A stretch of 64,000 bases of DNA, taken from Vampirovibrio sp. GTDB lineage: Bacteria > Cyanobacteriota > Vampirovibrionia > Vampirovibrionales > JAJTHC01. Location of the stretch: NCBI GenBank assembly GCA_024998755.1, contig JACEUU010000001.1:240473-304472 (forward strand). Reading direction: 5' to 3'. Position numbers and translations under genes: made by a program. Below are positions 52,657 through 59,964 of the stretch, piece after piece (position 1 is the stretch's first letter; every line of letters begins with the position of its first letter). The notes beneath the pieces were generated by a model. It worked only from the letters and a program-made list of their open reading frames with translations, made no database searches and was not told the DNA's origin.

Positions 52657-54942
52657 ATGTCTACCCTTTTTCCCTTATCAGAAAATTTAACCCCTACCCC
52701 AAGCCATGCTATGCCAGAGGCTTACTTGCCGTTGTACCGCAAATATCGCCCTCAAGCCCTCAACCAGCTAGTAGGGCAAGAAGCAATGGCACAGGCACTT
52801 TCCAACGCTATTAACCTAAACCAAGTGAGCCATGCCTACTTGCTAACAGGCCCTCGGGGTACGGGTAAAACCTCCACTGCGAGGATTTTTGCCAAATCGC
52901 TCAACTGCGTAGAAGGCCCTACCGCCACCCCCTGCCAAACGTGCGACGCATGCCTCAACATCACGGCTGGCAACGGTTTAGACGTTATTGAATTTGACGC
53001 TGCTTCCAATAACGGCGTGGAACAAGCCCGTGAATTAATAGAATCGTGCCAGTTTGCCCCCATTGCTGGGCGGTATAAAATTTACATTATTGATGAAGTC
53101 CATATGCTTTCCAAAGCGGCGTTTAATGCTCTGCTTAAAACACTGGAAGAACCGCCCCCCAACGTCATCTTCATTTTTGCCACTACGGAAGCCCACAAGG
53201 TGCTACCCACCATCCTTTCACGGTGCCAGCGGTTTGATTTCAAACGCATCGCACTGGATGTCATCCATAAGCACCTACAATGGGTGTGCGAATTAGAAAA
53301 TCTTTCCATTGCAGATGAAGCCCTGTTATTTATAGCCCGCAGTGCCAAGGGTGGCATGAGAGACGCCCTTTCTATGCTAGACCAAACGGCGGTTTTAGCA
53401 CGGTCTGAAGCCAATGCCGGCACGGCGTTATCTTTACAAACATTGGTTTCGTTTTTGGGTTACTTATCTGAAGATAAGTTGGTTGCCTTACTGGTAGCAG
53501 TCGCCCAAAAAGAAGGTATGGCGGTGCTAGAAACCCTACACGCCATTTTACAACAAGGGGTTGATGCCTTTCAAATTGTGAAACAATTGCTACAGGTATT
53601 TCGGCAATTATTATTGTTATTAACCACGAATACCCAAAAATCAACGCCTACCACGGAAGAACTGCTTTCGTTTTTAGATTGTTCTTCTATGGTGCTTGAA
53701 GGGTTACAGCAGGTAAAAGCGTCGTTTTCACCCGAAGAAATTCCGCAATTGCTACGCCAATTACAAGCCATGGAAGCGGATATGCGACACGCTTCCGACC
53801 CTTCCGGTGTGTTGGAATTAGGGTTGCTTTCCCTTACTTTTCGGGAGAAAATAGCGTCGGTAGATGTGCTTCAAGCCCGCTTGGCTGACTTAGAAACAAC
53901 AGTGAAACAGCTACAAAACGCCTTATCATCGGGTGGAATGCCTTCTACAGTTACTTCGCAATCCGTTTCATATCAACCAGCACCCGTACTTCAAAACCAA
54001 CCCCTTCCTATGGTGGATGCTAAACCGGCTTATTCTTATAGTGCTTCGGGTAGCGGGGCAATGCCTCCGCCCATGGGCATGATGCCAGCAGCCGTTGGTT
54101 CTCAACCACAACCAGCTCAAAAATCAGTCAATTCGCCTTCTTCTACCAACCAACAATTGAATGGTGGGGGGGGGGATTTAGGCCTGCTAACCCAACAAAT
54201 TGCCGGTGCTATTAAAAGCCCCGGAGCGAAAGCCTTGTTTAACCAGCACGCCCAACTCGTTTCAAATGAAGGCGGAAAATTGGTGTTTGGCGTTAGTAGC
54301 CCTGCTATTTTAAATACAATTCAAGCAGCTGATAAATTAATCCACATTAAAAAAGCAGCAGAACTGGTGTTTAATCACCCTGTAACGGTGGCTTTTACGA
54401 CAGATAAATCTTTGGTAAAAGTACCCGAACCGCCTGCCAAATCGTCAATGCCCCAACAAAATTTGCAACAGGCAGTGGCGGTTCAGCCTCAACCACCCCA
54501 AAGTAAGACGGCTTCTTTTGATACGATGGAAGCGATTGCCTTTGATGATTCACCTGTAGTCGTACCAGCATCAGCCACTAAAACCGTGGCGGTTGAGCCA
54601 CCTCGTCCGCCAGTCAATGGTATGCCTGCTCCGTTAAAGCCTGCACAGCCACCGGCTTCTATGCCAATGGGTATTCAAAAGCCGACAAGCCATACGCCTG
54701 TAACCACATATAATAACAGTTCCGATGATGATGATGAAATGCCCACCCCGCCGGATGATGAGGGTGATTTATGGGGAGAAGCGGATGAGGCCAGTTATAT
54801 GGCTTCAAAGCCACCACTCAGTAATCACACGCCACCGACAGTCAATGATAACACCCCTCGAGGCGATGCCAACGACCCGCAGGCATGGAATGAATCCGTT
54901 GGGTTTGCCAAGCAGTTATTGCATGGTAAGGTTTTAGAATAG
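52657..54942 (+). CDS. dnaX: DNA polymerase III subunits gamma/tau
   Basis: DnaX builds the clamp-loader core. The 761-aa product has YLPLYRKYRPQALNQLVGQE, Walker A GPRGTGKTST at about 65-74, the zinc module C(8)-PCQTCDAC, VYIIDEVHMLSKAAFNALLKTLEEPP (key segment IIDEVHMLSK), and SRCQRFDFKR with a sensor region. Domain III follows to about 400. The rest is Pro/Gln/Ser-rich linker with a globular tau-like part near 510-590. A run of ten G at 54166-54175 lies in the linker (codons about 504-507); a change of one base in either direction causes stop soon after. The upstream CAAGT-box cluster separates it from the restriction operon. ATG at 52657 is preferred over a TTG at 52639. Confidence 0.93.
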   Translation: MSTLFPLSENLTPTPSHAMPEAYLPLYRKYRPQALNQLVGQEAMAQALSNAINLNQVSHAYLLTGPRGTGKTSTARIFAKSLNCVEGPTATPCQTCDACLNITAGNGLDVIEFDAASNNGVEQARELIESCQFAPIAGRYKIYIIDEVHMLSKAAFNALLKTLEEPPPNVIFIFATTEAHKVLPTILSRCQRFDFKRIALDVIHKHLQWVCELENLSIADEALLFIARSAKGGMRDALSMLDQTAVLARSEANAGTALSLQTLVSFLGYLSEDKLVALLVAVAQKEGMAVLETLHAILQQGVDAFQIVKQLLQVFRQLLLLLTTNTQKSTPTTEELLSFLDCSSMVLEGLQQVKASFSPEEIPQLLRQLQAMEADMRHASDPSGVLELGLLSLTFREKIASVDVLQARLADLETTVKQLQNALSSGGMPSTVTSQSVSYQPAPVLQNQPLPMVDAKPAYSYSASGSGAMPPPMGMMPAAVGSQPQPAQKSVNSPSSTNQQLNGGGGDLGLLTQQIAGAIKSPGAKALFNQHAQLVSNEGGKLVFGVSSPAILNTIQAADKLIHIKKAAELVFNHPVTVAFTTDKSLVKVPEPPAKSSMPQQNLQQAVAVQPQPPQSKTASFDTMEAIAFDDSPVVVPASATKTVAVEPPRPPVNGMPAPLKPAQPPASMPMGIQKPTSHTPVTTYNNSSDDDDEMPTPPDDEGDLWGEADEASYMASKPPLSNHTPPTVNDNTPRGDANDPQAWNESVGFAKQLLHGKVLE
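54166..54175 (+). other. G10 slippage site in dnaX
   Basis: GGT is followed by ten G and then ATTTAG. With nine G the frame reads GGG GGG GGG ATT TAG (immediate stop). With eleven G it runs GGG GGG GGG GGA TTT AGG and stops after about 17 codons. So either slip yields a protein of about 507-525 residues, gamma-like and lacking the tau tail. Confidence 0.6.
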
Positions 54943-54989
54943 GTATAAGATACGATATGATAGCCATTCAATCATTGAATGTTATGTTC

Positions 54990-55314
54990 TGTTATCGATT
55001 GTCGTTCCTAGCTTTCGCTGGTGGGTATTAAGGGGGTTCTTGTTCGAGAACCCCCTTAACAATCCCCCACGAACTTAGGGGCGCCCCCTAAGAACCCCCG
55101 AAAAAACACCCCCCTATGCCACTACGGGCATGTGACGGGGGGATGCTTTTTTCGCCCCTCCGGTGGACGGAACGCATCGACGGCTGCAGAGCAAACGCGA
55201 TGGTCGTTCCTACTGGTGGGTAGACGATTAAATCGTTTAATTGGCGTGTTGTAGGGGAGACCCTTATGGTCTCCCAAATCATGATTTTACGCTATTTAAT
55301 CTTTGAATTGGTAG
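54990..55314. repeat. Compound repeat region after dnaX
   Basis: It includes the perfect 13-bp hairpin TTAAGGGGGTTCT/AGAACCCCCTTAA (55028-55059), a second unit with CCCCCTATGCCACTACGGGCA and GGAACGACCATCGC in inverse orientation (55080-55210; the same family is at 63870-63981), then GTAGGGGAGACCCTTATGGTC and an IS630-type right end (55285-55312). No gene is seen in 54943-55325. Confidence 0.85.
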
Positions 55315-55325
55315 TAGAAAATTTT

Positions 55326-56300
55326 TTAAAAGACTGTAACAGGCAAGGTTTTCGCTTCTTCCAACAGTGGACTAAACAACGCTGAACTTAAATACCGCTC
55401 ACCACCGGAACATTGCACCGTTACAATAACCTTACCCGCATAAGCTGGGTTAGCCGCCAACCGTAACGCTACCGCCACATTCGCCCCTGAAGAAATACCC
55501 GAAAGCACCCCCTCTTCCCGTGCTAACCGACGAGACATAGCCAACGCCTCTTCACTAGAAACGGTTTCAATACGGCTAAACAAGCTGGTATCTACAATAG
55601 CCGGAATAAATCCTGCCCCAATACCTTGAATTTTATGCGGAGCGGGTTGTCCGCCTGAAAGTACAGGGCTTTCAGCAGGTTCAACGGCAATTAGTTCTAC
55701 AGTTGGGTTTTGTTCACGCAAATAACGCCCAACCCCCATGATTGTGCCACCTGTGCCCACGCTAGAAATAAAAGCGTCCACTTTACCTTGGCTGGCTTGC
55801 CAAATTTCCGGCCCTGTTGTTTGGTAGTGAATGACAGGGTTGGCAGGGTTTTCAAACTGTTGTAATTCAAAACTATCAGGGATATTTTTAGCCAATGTTT
55901 TAGCATAGTGTACCGCCCCCTTCATGCCCGCACTTGCAGGGGTTAGCCGAACTTCAGCCCCGTAGGCTAACAATAATGCTCGACGTTCAAGGCTCATACT
56001 ATCTGGCATAACTAATATGAGTTTATAGCCTTTTAACGCTGCCAACATCGCTAAAGCAATGCCAGTATTGCCACTGGTCGGTTCAATTAACGTGGTTTTA
56101 CCCGCTTGAATAAGCCCTGCTTTTTCAGCGGTGGCTAACATATTGTAGGCGATTCTATCCTTCACGCTACCCCCTGGTAACCGAGATTCCAACTTTAAGG
56201 CAACCCGTGCTGAAAGCCCTTCGGTCATATCATTGAGGAAAACCAACGGCGTGTTACCAATCGTTGCAGAAATATCTGTTTGAATAGTTGCGTTTGACAT
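55326..56300 (-). CDS. cysK: Cysteine synthase A (O-acetylserine sulfhydrylase)
   Basis: CysK makes cysteine from O-acetylserine and sulfide with pyridoxal phosphate. The 324-aa product has PGGSVKDRIAYNML with the PLP Lys, EPTSGNTGIALAM, the QFENPANPVIHYQTTGPEI block, SSVGTGGTIMGVGRYL, the ES-pocket text and SGGERYLS at the C-terminus. I start at the ATG at 56300 (MSNATIQTDIS), because TTTTAGAAAG is 11 nt upstream and the four preceding codons are not conserved-looking. It follows the ankyrin gene on the same strand with a 46-nt gap. Confidence 0.96.
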   Translation of the reverse strand: MSNATIQTDISATIGNTPLVFLNDMTEGLSARVALKLESRLPGGSVKDRIAYNMLATAEKAGLIQAGKTTLIEPTSGNTGIALAMLAALKGYKLILVMPDSMSLERRALLLAYGAEVRLTPASAGMKGAVHYAKTLAKNIPDSFELQQFENPANPVIHYQTTGPEIWQASQGKVDAFISSVGTGGTIMGVGRYLREQNPTVELIAVEPAESPVLSGGQPAPHKIQGIGAGFIPAIVDTSLFSRIETVSSEEALAMSRRLAREEGVLSGISSGANVAVALRLAANPAYAGKVIVTVQCSGGERYLSSALFSPLLEEAKTLPVTVF

Positions 56301-56346
56301 AATAGCTAGCACTTTCTAAAATACGGTCGTTTCAACGAAAATTAGC

Positions 56347-56910
56347 TTATTCTGAAGCCCCTGCGTTTTTCAACGCCTGAATTAAACTGCGACTGTTAGT
56401 TAAACTGCGATAGTTTAAACTACGATTGTACCATTTCTGGACAACCATCAATGGAGTGTTGCCTTGGTTATCACGCACAGTAGCATCGGCCCCCGATTGT
56501 AACAGACGGGAAGCCATCGAATTATTATTGCGTTTACAGGCAACATTCAGCGGGGTGTTGCCCTCGTTATCACGAACGTTGGGGTCTGCACCGGCTTGTA
56601 AAAGCAGGCTCAGAATTTGAAAGTTGGCTCGTTTGGCTGCTACGTTGAGTGGGGTGTTACCTTCGTTATCACGAACGTTGGGGTCTGCACCTGAACGTAC
56701 TAAGGAACGAACGGCTTCGACATCGGCTCGTTTAGTGGCGACGTTGAGAGGCGTGTTGCCTTCGTTGTTACGGGTATTGATGGAGGAATCCGCATGATAG
56801 TTAGCTTGTGCGGAAGGTGGATTTGAGAAGGTGGATAGGCTTATTAAGCTAGCAATCAGCATAAAGCTGGCAAGCAATAAGGCAAAAGGCATTTTGGGTC
56901 GAAAAATCAT
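56347..56910 (-). CDS. Secreted ankyrin-repeat protein
   Basis: The 187-aa product has a signal peptide (LLASFMLIASLISLSTFSNP, cleavage near residue 35-37, NPPSAQA). About four ankyrin repeats follow from residue 42 to 185, with the recurring NEGNTPLNVATKRADVEAVRSLVRSGADPNVRD (key part GNTPLNVA and SGADPNVRD). Repeat DNA is nearly identical between units 1-3. Ankyrin solenoids bind partner proteins, so a periplasmic or secreted binding role is plausible. The ABC/HlyD/TolC exporter lies just upstream on the same strand, so it may be a cargo; position is the only evidence. AAGGA precedes the start. Confidence 0.85.
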   Translation of the reverse strand: MIFRPKMPFALLLASFMLIASLISLSTFSNPPSAQANYHADSSINTRNNEGNTPLNVATKRADVEAVRSLVRSGADPNVRDNEGNTPLNVAAKRANFQILSLLLQAGADPNVRDNEGNTPLNVACKRNNNSMASRLLQSGADATVRDNQGNTPLMVVQKWYNRSLNYRSLTNSRSLIQALKNAGASE

Positions 56911-56987
56911 GGTGGGTAGTCCTTATTTTTAGAAGAAAGAGTCAGGGAATAGCAGAGAGAAATTTGACTCAATTATCTATTAAAAAA

Positions 56988-58544
56988 CTACACTTGTCCA
57001 GTAGCCCTATTATACAATACCCAGCCTGCTTGGAAATCCACCAACGCCTGAAGCACCTGAATGCGGGCTTCGGTGGTATCGCGTTCTCTACGGTTCAACA
57101 CAAACAAGGTGGAATCCCCCGCCTCATACTTACGGAGTTCCGCCTTCTGCAATGTTTCCGCCAAGGCATATTCCTGCTCCGCCAACCCTAACCGACTATA
57201 AGCCTGATGCACCGATGCCACCGCCTTTTCCAATTCCGCAAACAACTTCTGCAACGTCTGCTTGGTTTTCAAGTCAATCTGCTTCAATTCCACTTCCGCC
57301 AATTGCACCTTACCCCTAGCCCCACGGTTACGCAATGGAATGCTCATCTTCACGCCCGCCTTGTAGCCAAAGCCAATACCATCCGTCCCCGCTTGGTACG
57401 CTGGGCTAACGAGTAAATCTATCTGCGGTAAAAGCTGATTTTTCGCCAATTTCAGTTCCAACTTGGAAAGTTGTTGCCCCAAAGCCAACGTTTTCAATGC
57501 GGGGTGTCCCTGTAAAATACCAATTTTACCCATTACCAATAACTGTTCCGCCACAGCTGGTGCTACTTCAGGCACGCTACCAATTTCAGGCAATACGCCC
57601 AGCAAGGTTGATTGACGTTCCGCTTTTTGCGTATTCCACACAAACAACGAGGTCGTAATAGTCGATTTTTGGAAGGCTTCTCGTTCCTTGGCTAAGCTCC
57701 GTTGCCGGCGTTTCCATTCCTGTTGGGCTTCGGTAATATCTATTAATGCCACATCACCCGAAGTGGCTCGTTTTTCAACCATACTCAACCTATTTTCAGC
57801 CAATTGGGTTAGGGCTTCCACGGCTTGCAACCGTTCATAAGCAAAGGCCCATTCAAAGTACTGTAATTGGGCTTCGCTTAATAAATCAATCCGGGTTAAA
57901 TCAAACAGTACTTGGGCTTGTGTTTCGCCAATTAACCCTTGTTGTTCAGCCAAATTAGCCGGATTAATCCCTCTGTTTTTTAGCAACGGCAACGTCAGTT
58001 CCGCATACCATTCCCCATCTTTACCAGCCGGTTGAACGGAAGAAGAATAATCGCCCCGAGCCGTGCGAACGCCGCCACCAAGGGTTGCCCCGCTTCGGGT
58101 TTGCGTGATAATTTCAGTATCCGTTTGAAAGGCTTCTTTTTCTTTACCGACTGATGAATTAGAGTTGAATTGTTTTTGCTCAGATGAATTCACCAGTTTC
58201 GGGTCAAATGCTCCTTGGGCGGAAAGCCGTTTGGCGGAAGCACTCTGTTGTTTTAGTCGGGCTTGGGCAAGTTCAGGGTGGGTGCTTTCCACCCAAGCCT
58301 TGAAGGTTTCAACATCCACTTTTCCTGTGCTAGGAAAGGTGGTAGAAGTTTTTAAGGAGTGGATTTGTTCTGTTTTTTCAGGCTCTAACAACGTTAATGG
58401 CGTACCGGCAAAAGCGGGAAAGAGTTGTAGAAATAGCAGTAAAACACTTAGCATCAACGGGCGGATGCAATCCGCCCCTACCTTAGTGAGGGCTAATCTT
58501 CTATTTTGTAGGGGGGGATTGCATCCACCCGTTGTTAGTTTCAT
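56988..58544 (-). CDS. TolC-family outer-membrane protein of a type I-like exporter
   Basis: The 518-aa product has the TolC duplicated helical-hairpin layout (LTELAQ-type strands such as ARLKQQSASAKRLSAQGAFDPKLVNS and RNRGARGKVQLAEVELKQID). It completes an exporter with the HlyD and ABC genes upstream, separated by 1 nt and 6 nt. The ATG at 58544 follows the HlyD stop at once, with AAGGCAAAG upstream. But residues 4-30 (TTGGCNPP...CIRPL) are encoded by an 80-bp GTAGGGG palindromic repeat that sits in frame, ahead of the hydrophobic signal segment MLSVLLLFLQLFPAFAG (residue 31 on). An alternative start at 58454 gives a normal signal peptide but no ribosome site outside the repeat. Confidence 0.88.
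   Translation of the reverse strand: MKLTTGGCNPPLQNRRLALTKVGADCIRPLMLSVLLLFLQLFPAFAGTPLTLLEPEKTEQIHSLKTSTTFPSTGKVDVETFKAWVESTHPELAQARLKQQSASAKRLSAQGAFDPKLVNSSEQKQFNSNSSVGKEKEAFQTDTEIITQTRSGATLGGGVRTARGDYSSSVQPAGKDGEWYAELTLPLLKNRGINPANLAEQQGLIGETQAQVLFDLTRIDLLSEAQLQYFEWAFAYERLQAVEALTQLAENRLSMVEKRATSGDVALIDITEAQQEWKRRQRSLAKEREAFQKSTITTSLFVWNTQKAERQSTLLGVLPEIGSVPEVAPAVAEQLLVMGKIGILQGHPALKTLALGQQLSKLELKLAKNQLLPQIDLLVSPAYQAGTDGIGFGYKAGVKMSIPLRNRGARGKVQLAEVELKQIDLKTKQTLQKLFAELEKAVASVHQAYSRLGLAEQEYALAETLQKAELRKYEAGDSTLFVLNRRERDTTEARIQVLQALVDFQAGWVLYNRATGQV
58455..58534. repeat. Palindromic GTAGGGG repeat inserted in frame in the TolC-like gene
   Basis: Arms CAACGGGCGGATGCAATCCG (58455) with CCCCTAC, and GTAGGGGGGGATTGCATCC with ACCCGTTG (ending 58534), form an 80-bp palindrome. 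The same core occurs in the MITE at 46387-46509. It encodes 27 codons without stop in the reading frame of the surrounding gene and joins MKL to MLSVLLL, as in Rickettsia palindromic elements. Confidence 0.85.
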
Positions 58545-58545
58545 G

Positions 58546-59958
58546 TTACTTTGCCTTATTTGCGTTGGATTTTATCATGGATTTGGGGGCTTTGGCGTCG
58601 CCATAGGTTTCGGGTTTTTGCTTAAGTGCAGGGGGGAATCCGTTAAACACCCGCCACAATTCGTACCCCAATGGCACGGTTCGTAGCATAAACCACCCAA
58701 TACTTTGCGTACCTGCCCGAAGCACGGTGGGGGCAGGCCACGGTTCATCTTCATTATTAGCGATAGCTTGGGCGTCTGGCACTACTAGCACCCGAAACTT
58801 GCTTGCCCCATTATCCACGGCATCAACTACTTTTACCCGCCCTGCAAAGGTGCCTCGCATAGCCCGTGGCCACCCCGAAAACTGCAAAGCTGGCCAGCCA
58901 GAAAATTGCAGACGTACCACATCGTTTACATGAATCAATGGGGCATCTAAATCAGAAACCAACAATTCCACGGCTTGGTCTTTGGTGGTGGGAACTATGA
59001 GTAACAGTTCTTGCCCTTCCTTGACCGTTTCGCCTGTGCCAAATGATTTAACCCGAACCACACGCCCTGTTACAGGGGCTTTTACCAGCAATTGAGCTTG
59101 GCGAAGTTCTAGCCCTCGAAGTTCGGTAGCTACTTTGTATTGGTCGCCGACGGTTTTTTGAAGGTCTTGCGTAGATTTGGCAGATTTCGCTTGCGTTTCT
59201 TGCAGTTTAGCAGATGTATCTGCTTGGATTTTAGCAATATCTAACTGGGCAATTTGTTGTTCCTGTTGGCTAGCCGCTACTTTGGCTTGAGCTGCTTGAA
59301 ACTTAGCTCCTGTTCGCACGGCTTCCAGTTGAGCCAATTCTAAATCTCTCGTAGACCGTAAGCCTTCGGCTTCAAGGGTGGTTAATCGTTTTAGGTTTTT
59401 ATCGGCTACAGATTTTGCCTGTTTGGCTTCAATGGCTTCTTGCTGTGCGGATGCGATATAGTTATTTGTTTGCTGCACTTTGGCAATAGCGGAAGCAATA
59501 GCTGCTTTTTGCCCTGCCCCAACAGATTCTGCTTGCCGATTCAAGGCATTAAATTGTTGTTGGGCTGCTTGTTGTTGGGCTTCAATACTGGTTAAAACGC
59601 CTTTGTAGCGTTGTAATTGTTGCTCATCCAAATACTTTGTTTTTACTTCCGCCAATTTTAACAAGGGCTGACCTTTTTCAACCCAATCGCCTTCTTTTAC
59701 TAGCCACTGGGCAATTCTGGCTCCATCTAGCGGGGCTTCCACACTTTGTGGGCGGTTGGCAGGGTCAAACGGCGTTACTTCCCCCACCCCTGTAACGGAT
59801 TGTTGCCACGGAATAAAGCAAATGCCTAACAGAACCAATCCAACGACTAATAAAATAATACTAGCTAAGCGGGTAATAAATTGCGGTGTTTTAACCCGTT
59901 GCAGTGTGGCTGCATTGGCTATGAGTTGGGTATTTTTAATGTTGGAATGCATAATCAT
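58546..59958 (-). CDS. HlyD-family membrane-fusion protein
   Basis: The 470-aa product has one N-terminal helix (about 27-50), a barrel-sandwich half (VEAPLDGARIAQWLVKEGDWVEKGQPLL, key part LVKEGDWVEKGQPLL), a long helical hairpin of about 180 residues rich in Ala/Gln/Glu (about 115-290), the second half with LLVKAPVTGRVVRVKSFGTGETV, and a beta-barrel domain. It bridges the ABC protein and the TolC-like channel. It lies between them, with 6 nt to the ABC gene and 1 nt to the channel gene. The C-terminal 40 residues are basic and disordered. Confidence 0.92.
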   Translation of the reverse strand: MIMHSNIKNTQLIANAATLQRVKTPQFITRLASIILLVVGLVLLGICFIPWQQSVTGVGEVTPFDPANRPQSVEAPLDGARIAQWLVKEGDWVEKGQPLLKLAEVKTKYLDEQQLQRYKGVLTSIEAQQQAAQQQFNALNRQAESVGAGQKAAIASAIAKVQQTNNYIASAQQEAIEAKQAKSVADKNLKRLTTLEAEGLRSTRDLELAQLEAVRTGAKFQAAQAKVAASQQEQQIAQLDIAKIQADTSAKLQETQAKSAKSTQDLQKTVGDQYKVATELRGLELRQAQLLVKAPVTGRVVRVKSFGTGETVKEGQELLLIVPTTKDQAVELLVSDLDAPLIHVNDVVRLQFSGWPALQFSGWPRAMRGTFAGRVKVVDAVDNGASKFRVLVVPDAQAIANNEDEPWPAPTVLRAGTQSIGWFMLRTVPLGYELWRVFNGFPPALKQKPETYGDAKAPKSMIKSNANKAK

Positions 59959-59964
59959 AGCAGG

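Noticed and set aside
54721..54740. ATG run in dnaX near GATGATGATGATG
   Set aside because: Here the repeat encodes an Asp run (SDDDDEMP) in the dnaX frame, so it is not a gene start.
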